From positions 1-64,000 of the forward strand of contig JBCCDG010000006.1 of NCBI GenBank assembly GCA_039030915.1: DNA of 64,000 nucleotides. The letters run 5' to 3'. This DNA comes from Thermohalobaculum sp039030915. Its GTDB lineage: Bacteria; Pseudomonadota; Alphaproteobacteria; Rhodobacterales; Rhodobacteraceae. Position numbers and translations under genes: made by a program. The notes under the pieces were generated by a model. The model had not been told where the DNA came from and did no database searches. It saw nothing but the letters and a program-made list of their open reading frames with translations. Below are positions 8,841 to 18,040 of the stretch, piece by piece. The number at the start of each line of letters is the position of its first letter. Position 1 is the first letter of the stretch.

Positions 8841-9272
8841 TCAGTCGTCCTCGATCTTACGGCCTTCTCCGCCGAAGCGCATTACGAGGTAGGCGATGAT
8901 CACGCCTGCTGCCGCCCCTTCGGGCACGAAGAGATAGGGCGTGGCAAGGGGGCTGTCCTCCCCGAAAAGCGCTTCGACGAAATCGCGCATGAAGGCGTCG
9001 CCCAGCATCGACACAAGAAGGTTGAACCACGCGCCGACGAAGGCGCCCCGCGCCCACCAGGGCACGCGCCAGGGCAGTGCGCCGCTGTTCTCCAGCACCT
9101 CGAGCATCGCGATCACGGCGCCCATGGTCGGATACCAGAGCAGGATGCCCCAGCGCGCCACGTCCGAAGCCGCGGGCGTGATGATGGGCACGAGGACGAA
9201 ACCGACGAGCCCGATCAGCAGGCCCGCCATCTTCGCCACCGCGAGGCGTGTCAGGAATGTCGGGCCGTCCAC
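8841..9272 (-). CDS. Conserved four-span membrane protein of unknown function
   Basis: A 143-residue protein with about four hydrophobic segments (AGLLIGLVGFVLVPI, WGILLWYPTMGAVIAML, GAFVGAWFNLLVSML, GAAAGVIIAYLVM) and a charged end. I recognise it as a conserved alphaproteobacterial hypothetical with the FLTRLAVAK start and FGGEG end, but no function is known to me. GTG at 9272 is chosen because GGGGGAGGG lies immediately upstream; longer frames run further upstream but enter sequence that looks non-coding. It may be co-transcribed with the downstream antiporter. Confidence 0.65.
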   Translation of the reverse strand: MDGPTFLTRLAVAKMAGLLIGLVGFVLVPIITPAASDVARWGILLWYPTMGAVIAMLEVLENSGALPWRVPWWARGAFVGAWFNLLVSMLGDAFMRDFVEALFGEDSPLATPYLFVPEGAAAGVIIAYLVMRFGGEGRKIEDD

Positions 9273-9546
9273 AGTCCCTCCCCCGGATATTCCTGCGTCG
9301 AGGGCGGAACCTAGCAGACGGCCGGAATGAGTCACCGGTATCATATCGTCGCAAGCGCCTCGAGCCTGCACCGCGCCTTCCGCGCCACGCGGACGAGCCG
9401 GTCGCCGGGGGGCCTGGACGGGCCCCGGGCGGGCCTGGGCGAGGTCCGGCCATTGCCGCCCCCTGCGTCGGCGTATAGACCCGGCGGCGTGCGTACAGCA
9501 CCCCATCCGCGCCGCCTGCCTTCGAGATGCCTGGGAGCCTCCCGCC
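9273..9546. promoter_or_regulatory. Divergent promoter region upstream of metG
   Basis: 274 bases between the minus-strand membrane protein and metG. A TATAGA sequence at about 9473-9478 could serve as a -10 for metG, with no good -35. The last 15 bases contain GGGAG then CTCCC, which could pair and mask the metG start. No riboswitch or T-box was recognised. Confidence 0.25.
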
Positions 9547-11289
9547 ATGGCCCGTGTCCTCATCACCTCCGCGCTGCCCTACATCAACGGCGTCAAGCAT
9601 CTCGGCAATCTCGTCGGCTCCATGCTGCCTTCCTGCGCCTATGCCCGCTATCTGCGTGCCCGCGGATACGAGGTGCTGCTGATCTGCGCGACCGACGAGC
9701 ACGGGACGCCGGCGGAGCTGGCCGCGGCCAACGCGGGCCAGTCCGTGGCCGAATACTGCGCGGAGATGCACGGGGTTCAGAAGCGGCTGGGCGACGGGTT
9801 CCGGCTGTCCTTCGATCATTTCGGCCGCTCGTCGTCCGACCGGAACCATCGGCTCACCCAGCATTTCGCCGGAAGGCTGGCGGATGCGGGACTGATCGAG
9901 GCGGTGGAGGAGCGGCAGGTCTACTCCCCCGCGGACGGCCGCTTCCTGCCGGACCGCTATGTGGAGGGCACCTGCCCCAATTGCGGATACGACCGCGCGC
10001 GCGGCGACCAGTGCGAGAACTGCACCAAGCAGCTCGACCCCGTGGACCTGATCGAGCCCCGATCTGCCATCTCCGGCGCCACGGATCTCGAGGTACGCAC
10101 GACGCGCCATCTCTATCTCCGCCAGTCGGCCATGCGGGAGCGGCTGCGCGCGTGGATCGACGGGCAGAAGGACTGGCCGATCCTCACCACCTCCATCGCG
10201 CGCAAATGGCTCGACGACGGGGAGGGGTTGCAGGACCGCTCGATCACCCGCGATCTCGACTGGGGCATCCCCGTGCGCCGCGGGGCGGAGGACTGGCCCG
10301 GGATGGAGGGCAAGGTCTTCTACGTCTGGTTCGATGCACCCATCGCCTATATCGCCGCCACCGCCGAATGGGCCGATGCAGGCGGCCTCGACGATGCTGC
10401 ATGGGAGCGGTGGTGGCGCGACGACAGGGGCGCTGGCGATGTCCGCTATGTCGAGTTCATGGCGAAGGACAACATTCCCTTCCACACCCTCAGCTTCCCC
10501 GTAACCCTCATGGGCGCGAGCGGCGACCTCCAGCCCGGCGGCAGGGAGGCGTGGAAGCTGGTCGACTATGTGAAGGGCTTCAACTGGCTGACCTATGACG
10601 GGGGCAAGTTCTCCACCTCCCAGGGCCGCGGGGTCTTCATGGACCAGGCGCTCGACATCCTGCCGTCCGACTACTGGCGCTGGTGGCTCCTGTCGAACGC
10701 GCCCGAGAGCGCCGATGCGGACTTTACCTGGGAAGCGTTTCAGGCGGGTGTGAACAAGGACCTGGCGGACGTGCTCGGCAATTTCGTGAGCAGGATCACC
10801 AAGTTCTGCCGCTCGAAGTTCGGCGAGGCCGTGCCGGACGGCGCCTATGGCCCGCGCGAACATGCGGTGACGGCGGCCATCGAAGGGCGCTTGCGCGCCT
10901 ATCACAAGCATTTCGAGGCCATCGAGATACGGCGCGCGGCGGCGGAGCTTCGCGCGATCTGGGTGCTCGGCAACGAGTACCTGCAGGAAGCCGCCCCCTG
11001 GGCGACGATCAAGACCGACGAGGCCGCGGCCAAGGCGACGGTGCGCTATGCGCTCAACCTCGTCCGGCTCTACGCCATCCTCTCCCGCCCGTTCGTGCCG
11101 GATGCCTCGGACACGATGCTGAACGCCTTCGGACGCGCGGACGAGGCCGAGGACTGGCCGAACGATCTCGGCGCGGCCCTCGAAGCGCTGGCACCGGGCG
11201 ACGCCTTCGCGGTGCCCGACAATCTCTTCGCCAAGGTCACGGACGAGGCGCGCGAGGAGATGGCAAGCCGTTTCGCCGGCAGCGGCTGA
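9547..11289 (+). CDS. metG: Methionyl-tRNA synthetase
   Basis: A 580-residue class I aminoacyl-tRNA synthetase that charges tRNA-Met in the cytoplasm. The HIGH box appears as H18-L-G-N21 and the KMSKS loop as K354-F-S-T-S358, both accepted variants in this enzyme. A zinc knuckle CPNCGYDRARGDQCENC sits in the connective peptide around residue 142, as in the four-cysteine MetG class. GKVFYVWFDAPIAY is the second catalytic block, and the anticodon-binding helical domain fills the last 170 residues. There is no C-terminal tRNA-binding (EMAP-like) domain, as in many alphaproteobacteria. Confidence 0.96.
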   Translation: MARVLITSALPYINGVKHLGNLVGSMLPSCAYARYLRARGYEVLLICATDEHGTPAELAAANAGQSVAEYCAEMHGVQKRLGDGFRLSFDHFGRSSSDRNHRLTQHFAGRLADAGLIEAVEERQVYSPADGRFLPDRYVEGTCPNCGYDRARGDQCENCTKQLDPVDLIEPRSAISGATDLEVRTTRHLYLRQSAMRERLRAWIDGQKDWPILTTSIARKWLDDGEGLQDRSITRDLDWGIPVRRGAEDWPGMEGKVFYVWFDAPIAYIAATAEWADAGGLDDAAWERWWRDDRGAGDVRYVEFMAKDNIPFHTLSFPVTLMGASGDLQPGGREAWKLVDYVKGFNWLTYDGGKFSTSQGRGVFMDQALDILPSDYWRWWLLSNAPESADADFTWEAFQAGVNKDLADVLGNFVSRITKFCRSKFGEAVPDGAYGPREHAVTAAIEGRLRAYHKHFEAIEIRRAAAELRAIWVLGNEYLQEAAPWATIKTDEAAAKATVRYALNLVRLYAILSRPFVPDASDTMLNAFGRADEAEDWPNDLGAALEALAPGDAFAVPDNLFAKVTDEAREEMASRFAGSG

Positions 11290-11308
11290 ACCGGCGGCGG
11301 GAGCCATC

Positions 11309-11580
11309 ATGACACGCGCGCCGCTCACCGGGTAGGTCACGGACTGGCTGCTCGGCCAGGCTCTGGAGGATCCGGAGACGGCGGCGCTCTTCTCTTCGCC
11401 GATCTCTGCCAGCGCCTGCGTGCCACGGGCGTCCCGGTCGAGCGCGCGCTCCTGACTTCGCCTCATCCTCGATCCCCGCTTCGGCTCGGAGGGGGTGCTC
11501 TGGAAGAGCGACGGTGCCGTCGCGCTCGAACAGTGCGACCGCCGCCTGGTCGGCGGTGTCCGCTGGCTGCCCGCAATTCT
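11309..11580 (+). pseudogene. Decayed N-terminal remnant of an adenylate-cyclase-like protein
   Basis: A ribosome site (GGCGGGAG) and ATG at 11309 are followed by seven codons and a TAG at 11333-11335. The same frame then reads VTDWLLGQALEDPETAALF. A tandem CTCTT duplication near 11387-11396 shifts the frame, in which FADLCQRLRATGVPVERALL continues. A second shift near 11455-11462 returns to the first frame, which reads LILDPRFGSEGVLWKSDGAV. Put together, these pieces match the N-terminal region found before the catalytic domain of many alphaproteobacterial class III adenylate/guanylate cyclases (from memory of the family). No catalytic domain remains. The downstream gene encodes a cyclic-nucleotide-binding protein. 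Confidence 0.45.
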
Positions 11581-11627
11581 GCGCGCATCCTTCTCCGCCA
11601 GCAGCGACCGGGCGCGATGCAGGCGTG

Positions 11628-11662
11628 AACGCATATATCGAATATTTACGCTGCGCTTAACG
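11628..11662 (+). promoter_or_regulatory. AT-rich stretch, possible promoter of the cNMP-binding gene
   Basis: The sequence around 11628-11662 (CATATATCGAATATTTACG and neighbours) is far richer in A+T than its surroundings and lies 60-90 bases upstream of the GTG start. TATATCG or ATATTT could act as a -10 element. No clear -35 was found. Confidence 0.3.
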
Positions 11663-11719
11663 CCACCTTCCGCTAAGGCTATGCGGGCGAGTGGGTGGTG
11701 TTTACGGAGACGGCGACCG

Positions 11720-12373
11720 GTGGATTTCGATGCGAGCTTCTTCGTGCATCTCGCAGCCGCCTGCTATGTCGCGGGATACCTGATCCGCGACCAGCTCTGG
11801 CTCAGGACGCTGCTGCTTGTCGGCACGTTTTTCTACATCGCCTACTATTACTTCGCGCCGAACGTACCGCTCTGGGAGGCGATTACGTGGTCCTCCGTGA
11901 TGGCGGCAGCCAATGCCTATGTGATCGTCGATATGGCGCGGGACCGGGCGAGCTTCGGCATCACGGCCAGCCAGCGCACGCTCTATGACCGCTTCGCCCC
12001 GATGGCGCCGGGGGAGTTCCGCCGGCTGGTGCGCATCGGGCATTTCCACGCGGTCGACGCGGAAACCGTGCTGACACGCGAGGACGTGCAGCCGACGCAT
12101 CTCTACTTCGTCACCGAGGGGCCCATCGAGATCGAGAAGAAGGGCGGCTCCTTCACCATCGAGGCGCCGGCCTTCATCGGGGAGGTCTCGCTCCTGACCG
12201 ATAGCACGGCGAGTGCGACCGTCCGGCTCTGGCCGGGGGCGCGCTATGTGGCGTGGGAGCGGCGCGATCTGATGGTGCTGCTCGACCGGCGGCCGCAACT
12301 GCGCCAACGCTTCGACACGCTCCTCAACATCGACCTCGCCAAGAAGGTAGGGGCGGGGACGCGTACCGCCTGA
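11720..12373 (+). CDS. Membrane-anchored cyclic-nucleotide-binding (Popeye-like) protein
   Basis: A 217-residue protein. Three hydrophobic segments occupy residues about 5-75 (FFVHLAAACYVAGYL, LLLVGTFFYIAYYYFAP, AITWSSVMAAANAYVIV), followed by a cytoplasmic cNMP-binding-like beta-barrel with FIGEVSLLTD near residue 155, the counterpart of the phosphate-binding cassette. The arrangement is that of Popeye-domain proteins. The usual R-x-A of the cassette is replaced by STASATV, so nucleotide binding is uncertain. GTG at 11720 is chosen because the frame upstream belongs to the pseudogene; GGAGA lies about 9 bases before it. A lower-GC stretch at 11628-11660 could hold its promoter. Confidence 0.7.
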   Translation: MDFDASFFVHLAAACYVAGYLIRDQLWLRTLLLVGTFFYIAYYYFAPNVPLWEAITWSSVMAAANAYVIVDMARDRASFGITASQRTLYDRFAPMAPGEFRRLVRIGHFHAVDAETVLTREDVQPTHLYFVTEGPIEIEKKGGSFTIEAPAFIGEVSLLTDSTASATVRLWPGARYVAWERRDLMVLLDRRPQLRQRFDTLLNIDLAKKVGAGTRTA

Positions 12374-12406
12374 CCCCGCCCGCGGGAACGCATGCCGGCG
12401 GGCCGT

Positions 12407-12435
12407 CCCCGTGTTGCCGGGCCCGGCAACGCGGG
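12407..12435. terminator. Palindrome between convergent genes
   Basis: The 18-base perfect palindrome GTTGCCGGGCCCGGCAAC at 12413-12430 is flanked by CCCG/CGGG, giving a stem of about 12 pairs with one mismatch. It lies between the cNMP-binding gene and the convergent thiolase gene, where a two-way terminator is expected. There is no T-run. Confidence 0.5.
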
Positions 12436-12474
12436 AGCGTCGGACGTCAGCGCTGCGAAGCGCGGCGCTGCGCC

Positions 12475-13653
<1,179 letters not shown>

Positions 13654-13698
13654 GTAAGTCTCCTCCGTTTCGTTTTTCGCTTTCCCCCTCTTCAACAC

Positions 13699-13730
13699 GA
13701 AAACCGCCCCGCACGAAAGCGCGGGGCGGT
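13699..13730 (-). terminator. Intrinsic terminator of the PstS/OmpA operon
   Basis: On the minus strand ACCGCCCCGC pairs with GCGGGGCGGT around an 8-base loop and is followed by TTTT. It sits 60 bases beyond the stop of the PstS-like/OmpA gene and just upstream of the thiolase start, so it isolates the two transcripts. Confidence 0.8.
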
Positions 13731-13790
13731 CATCAGGCTGTCGGTTCCGGTCGGTGGGCGGCTATCGCCCACCGCGAAATCGAGGGTCGA

Positions 13791-15380
13791 TCAGCTGTCG
13801 CTCTCGCGGACCCACACCTCGACGCGGCGGTTCGCGAAGCGACCGGCGAAGTTGTCGTTGCAGCCGACCGGCGTGAGCTCGCCATAGCCCTGCACCAGGA
13901 CGGGGGAGCGGGTCAGCGCCTCCGAGCCGGTGATGTTCACGATCTCATCCAGCACGCCCTGTGCCCGGCGAACGGCGAGGGCGCGGTTGAGGTCGAACTG
14001 ACCGATCGAGTCGGTGAAGCCGACCAGCATCACGTCGCGACCGACGAACTCACCCGCAGAGATGCGCGCGGCCAGCTCCTGCACGTCACGCAGCGACTTC
14101 GGGTCGAGCCGCGAGGAGCCCGGCGTGAAGCGGAAGGAGAGGCTGAGACGCTCGGCATTCCGCAGCTCGCCGAGCATTTCGCGCATGAGCGGGAGCGAAA
14201 ACTCCTCCTCGTTGGTGATCGTGTAGACGATGCGCTCACCCTCTTGGGCCAGCGGGCGGCTCTCGGTGCGGAGCGAGATGAAGCCCGCGTCCTCGATCAG
14301 CGGCTGCGCCTCGTCCGAAAGCGCGAAGTCCACCAGGTTCTTCGCATGGGCCGAGGCCACCTGCGGGTTCTGGTAGAGGTAGAGACGCCGGCTGAGCGGA
14401 TACTCCTCGGTCTTCATCGCGAAGGTCGAGGGACGGGCGACGATGCCGCATTCGAGACGGAGCGCCAGCGTCTTGGAGGCACGCTCATAGGCGACGCCCG
14501 TGAAGCCGATGCCCGCGAGATCGTTCGACACCGTGTCGGAGATCAGCGCGTTGTCCTCGTAGAACTCGGCCTCGTCACTGACGTCGAGCCCGTTCGGACG
14601 CATCACCAGGCTGTCGAACGTATCGAAGGTGCCGCTGTCCGTCTCGCGCGAGTAGACGTTGATGTCGAGATCGAGACCGCCGACCTCCGCCCAGTTGGTG
14701 ATTTCACCTGCGAAGATATCCGCGATCTCGACGAGCGAGAGCGAGGCGATCGGGTTGTTCGGGTGCACGACCACGATGAGGCCGTCGAGCGCGATCACGT
14801 GCTCGTTCGGCCCCTCACGCAGATCGCCGATGCCGACGGCCGCGAGCTTTTCGGCGTCGTCGTCGCGCATGACGCGGCTCGACATACCCAGCGCGGCCTG
14901 CCCTGCCGCGATGCCCTCGAACGACGTCGTGGAGCCGTGCGCCTTGAGATCGATGGTCGCCATCTGGCGGCCGTCCGGATGCACGACGCGCAGTGTGCTC
15001 TCGTTCTGCGTCGCCGAAAGCTCACGCTCGAAATCGGCGTCGAGCGAGAACGCATAGCCCTCGACCAGCGCCGGCATGAGCTGGGCACCGATGGTGTTGG
15101 AGCCAAAGACACCGAATTCGGCGCCGAAGAGCTCGTTCACCGGGCAGCCCGGGCCATCGCACGACACCTGGGCGGCGGCGATGTTGAGCGTCCCGAGGCT
15201 GGTTGCGATCGTGTAGGTCGACCCATCGAATTCGATGAGTTCGCCATTCAGAGCCGTCGCGCCATCGAGCGACAGGAGAGTGATGGCCTTGGACTGCGCG
15301 AAGGCGGTGCCGGCCAGCAGGGTCGTCGACAAGGCGACGGCGAGCGCGGCGCTGTGCCGCTTCAGGTCGGTGAGCATCAT
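13791..15380 (-). CDS. PstS-like substrate-binding domain fused to OmpA peptidoglycan-binding domain
   Basis: A 529-residue exported protein. The signal peptide ends near AFA-QS (residue 29). Residues about 85-380 resemble the type II periplasmic binding fold of PstS-like proteins: GSNTIG near the start, then GSTTSFEGIAAGQAALGMSSR, PNNPIASLSLVEIADIFAGE and a YSRETDSGTFDTF ligand loop. Residues about 405-525 are an OmpA-like domain with FTDSIGQFDLNRALAVRRAQ, GYGE and NRRVEVW, which binds peptidoglycan. No pstCAB is nearby, so a conventional phosphate importer is unlikely. It follows the 812-residue anchored protein by 37 bases and ends at a clear terminator. A ribosome site (GAGGGG) precedes ATG. 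Confidence 0.85.
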   Translation of the reverse strand: MMLTDLKRHSAALAVALSTTLLAGTAFAQSKAITLLSLDGATALNGELIEFDGSTYTIATSLGTLNIAAAQVSCDGPGCPVNELFGAEFGVFGSNTIGAQLMPALVEGYAFSLDADFERELSATQNESTLRVVHPDGRQMATIDLKAHGSTTSFEGIAAGQAALGMSSRVMRDDDAEKLAAVGIGDLREGPNEHVIALDGLIVVVHPNNPIASLSLVEIADIFAGEITNWAEVGGLDLDINVYSRETDSGTFDTFDSLVMRPNGLDVSDEAEFYEDNALISDTVSNDLAGIGFTGVAYERASKTLALRLECGIVARPSTFAMKTEEYPLSRRLYLYQNPQVASAHAKNLVDFALSDEAQPLIEDAGFISLRTESRPLAQEGERIVYTITNEEEFSLPLMREMLGELRNAERLSLSFRFTPGSSRLDPKSLRDVQELAARISAGEFVGRDVMLVGFTDSIGQFDLNRALAVRRAQGVLDEIVNITGSEALTRSPVLVQGYGELTPVGCNDNFAGRFANRRVEVWVRESDS

Positions 15381-15417
15381 AATCCCCTCAGTTACGCTCC
15401 CTCAGGTGCAACGCCCC

Positions 15418-17856
15418 TCAGCGCTGCGAGATGATAATGTCGCGGACGGCAGCCCCGATCAGCGGGTCTTGCTCCGTTGCAACATCGTCGCAGGCCATCG
15501 CCCCCAGGCGACGGTCCTCCGGTTCCTCCAACCGTCCACGCGAGCTGCGCGTGATGGTGAAGCTCGGCCGCGCGAACTCGCCCGACCCGCAGGTCGACGG
15601 AAGACGGTCGCGATGGCGGCTGGTGAAGTCGAGATACATCTTCACCACACCGGACTTGCCGCCGCGGCGGATCCAGTGGGTGTAGATCTGGACGTTCTGG
15701 CCCACGCCTTCGACGGGCGCGAAGCTGGCGAGATAGCCGCCGCCGCGCCGGCGCACCGCGCCGAAGTCCCGCGGCTGGTCGACGCGCACATGGCTTGTGC
15801 CGTCACGCTCCGCCGAGAACTCCAGCGCATGCAGGCCGAGCACCACCGGCGCGTCCCAGGCCAGGGCGACCCGCTCGATCCGCTCCACCGCGGTGAAGGG
15901 CACGCTGAACTCGAGCGTCTCGTCGTCGGCGAAGCTGAGCGCCGCGTCCGCCGAGGTCTCGAAGCCGTACATCGTGATCATGCCGCGGCCGGTTCGGTCG
16001 ATCGTCACGCCGAACTTCATCTTGAGGTATTCGAGCTCGGCGACCGAGTCCGCATGGCAGGGCGAGGTGATCATCAGGTCTGTCTCGCCCGCGGCCCGCA
16101 CGTCGAGCGTGATCGAGGGCGGCACGACGCAGGCAAGCTCGGTCGACGGCAGGCGCGCGATGTCGATCTGCTCGGGCGCATCCGTCACCTCGGGCTGCAC
16201 GGCATCGCCGGCGCCGAGCGACGGCGAGGGCGACGTCACGCTGTCCGGGCTGATCGCGCTCATGCGCAGATCCCGCTCGTCACCCACACGGTCGGGCTGG
16301 GCAAGCGCCTCGGGGCCCGTGGTGTCGATGAGCGGCATCGCCGACATCGTGTCCCGCAAGTCCATGATCTCGCGCAGCGCCTCGGTGGGCTCGGCGAAGG
16401 CGATGGCGGCGCCGCCGGTAGCGACGGAGCCGACCGAGAGACCCGGATTGAGCTGGGTCGTGTCGGTTTCCGGGCCGGCGAGCTCGAGCGATTCGGCGCC
16501 TGCCTGCTGCGGCGCGGCGGTGGCGGTCGGCACCTCGACCCGGGCGAGCGCCAGCGTCGGCGTCGCCTGGCGACCGATGGCCGACGGTGCCGGTGCGGTG
16601 GCGCCATGGCCGGACACGGCGGACGGCGCGCTGCTGCCGCTGTCACGCACCACGTCGGGTGCCTGACCGCCGACCTGGGGCCGGGAGATGCCACTGCCCA
16701 GAGATCCCGGGAGCGACGGCGAACTCGGCTCAGGCGCGGCAAGCGCCAGCGACGTGCCGCCGCCGGCCGACGGCGCGGACGGTGCCGAGGGCGAGCCGAT
16801 GGAGGGCGCGGCCAGCGACGGTGCGGCCGGGCGCGGCGCGCTTGCGGAGGGCTGTGCCGGGCTCCGGGCACCGGGCTGCGAGGGAGGCGCAAGCGCGAGC
16901 GACGACGGCGCGCTGCCAGCCGACGGGCTGCTGCGGCCGGGGATCGAAGGCGCCGGAACGGACGGTGCCGAGACGCTGGGCAGACCGGAAGACGGCGCGC
17001 TCGGCGTGGGCAGCCCGGCAAGCTGGCCGGGGACGGACGGGCTCCGGCTGGGCGCCGTGCTGCCTGGCAGCGACGGCGCGGACGGTGCGCCGCTGCCGCC
17101 GATCGAGGGCGACGTATCGGCAAGGGCGAGGCCGCTGTCGAGCGAGCCGCCGGGCGCGCGGAGACCGCCGCCGACCTGCGGCGCGGAGGGGCTGGCGGTA
17201 CGGCCGGGGCTGGCGGGCTGGCTACGGCCGGGCACGCCGGGCTGCGGCACCGCCGTCGCTGCGGGCGCGTTCGTCGCGGGAGCCGCCGGCTGATCGCCGG
17301 CACGCGGCAGCACGATCGATGGGAGCGGACGCGCAGGCGCGGTGTTCCGCTCGACCTCGATGGCGGCCGTCTCGATTTCCTTGCCTTCGTCGTCGAAGGT
17401 CGGGCGCGCGAGCACGATGCCGCCGCCGCGCGTCGGCTCGGGGGCATTCCGCGTGCCGGTCGCCCCGCGAACGCGGACGACGACGACTCCGGGCTCAATA
17501 TCGGACGCTTCGGCGAGGCTGTAGGTGATGCGCTGCGTCGCCTCGCAATCGTTCTCCGCAAGGAACTGGAGCGCGCCGGCCTGCACGAAGACACGGCCGC
17601 AGCCGGGCTGCGACAGCACCGTCAGCTGATCCTGTGCCCCCTCGGGCAGACCGCTATCGTTCGCTAGCACGTCGATCCTGGTCAACGTGTCCGGCGCTAC
17701 CTCGACATCGTCGCCCACGAACGCCAGCCCATCGCCGCCCGCGCCGCCGTCCCCGAAGAACTGCGACACCAGGTCCTGGCGCTGGACGAGCGTCCCGATC
17801 GCGAGCATCAGAACGACGCCGCTCAGGATTGAGATCATCCGATCGTCTTTGAACAC
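15418..17856 (-). CDS. Anchored envelope protein with Ig-like domain and long Pro/Ala/Ser-rich linker
   Basis: An 812-residue protein of unknown function. Residues about 7-23 are an uncleaved hydrophobic anchor. Residues about 48-115 form a cadherin/Ig-like module with the DVLANDSG hallmark. About 190-500 is a low-complexity Pro/Ala/Ser/Gly linker with recurring APS, SLPG and SVPA units, long enough to cross the periplasm in the manner of TonB or TolA. The last about 220 residues form a globular domain with several cysteines and no family I recognise. GTG at 17856 has GAGGG about 9 bases upstream; an internal ATG six codons later is an alternative. It is the first gene of an operon with the PstS/OmpA fusion. 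Confidence 0.75.
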   Translation of the reverse strand: MFKDDRMISILSGVVLMLAIGTLVQRQDLVSQFFGDGGAGGDGLAFVGDDVEVAPDTLTRIDVLANDSGLPEGAQDQLTVLSQPGCGRVFVQAGALQFLAENDCEATQRITYSLAEASDIEPGVVVVRVRGATGTRNAPEPTRGGGIVLARPTFDDEGKEIETAAIEVERNTAPARPLPSIVLPRAGDQPAAPATNAPAATAVPQPGVPGRSQPASPGRTASPSAPQVGGGLRAPGGSLDSGLALADTSPSIGGSGAPSAPSLPGSTAPSRSPSVPGQLAGLPTPSAPSSGLPSVSAPSVPAPSIPGRSSPSAGSAPSSLALAPPSQPGARSPAQPSASAPRPAAPSLAAPSIGSPSAPSAPSAGGGTSLALAAPEPSSPSLPGSLGSGISRPQVGGQAPDVVRDSGSSAPSAVSGHGATAPAPSAIGRQATPTLALARVEVPTATAAPQQAGAESLELAGPETDTTQLNPGLSVGSVATGGAAIAFAEPTEALREIMDLRDTMSAMPLIDTTGPEALAQPDRVGDERDLRMSAISPDSVTSPSPSLGAGDAVQPEVTDAPEQIDIARLPSTELACVVPPSITLDVRAAGETDLMITSPCHADSVAELEYLKMKFGVTIDRTGRGMITMYGFETSADAALSFADDETLEFSVPFTAVERIERVALAWDAPVVLGLHALEFSAERDGTSHVRVDQPRDFGAVRRRGGGYLASFAPVEGVGQNVQIYTHWIRRGGKSGVVKMYLDFTSRHRDRLPSTCGSGEFARPSFTITRSSRGRLEEPEDRRLGAMACDDVATEQDPLIGAAVRDIIISQR

Positions 17857-17940
17857 GTCAGAACACCCTCAGCTCCGCCTCGCACGGCCCCCCGTACACC
17901 TGGCCCATACACGCGTTCCACCCCGGCTGAACGCCGCCGG

Positions 17941-18012
17941 ATAAACTAGCAGTACGACAGAAACTTTTCTAGTCGCACTTCGCTTGACGCAATCCCGCTC
18001 CGCCCCAACCTG
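17941..18012. promoter_or_regulatory. Divergent promoter region with AT-rich island
   Basis: An AT-rich island (17941-17975) containing the 5-2-5 palindrome AGAAA-CT-TTTCT at 17960-17971 lies between the minus-strand envelope operon and coxL. On the plus strand TTGACG at 17984-17989 could be a -35 for coxL, 52 bases before its ATG; no good -10 follows. The palindrome could be an operator for either direction. Confidence 0.35.
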
Positions 18013-18040
18013 CCGAAGCCTGCCGGGAAGGAGACCAGCC

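Noticed and set aside
9598..10620. HLGN and KFSTS in place of HIGH and KMSKS in the methionyl-tRNA synthetase
   Set aside because: Such variants occur in functional MetG enzymes; not evidence of decay.
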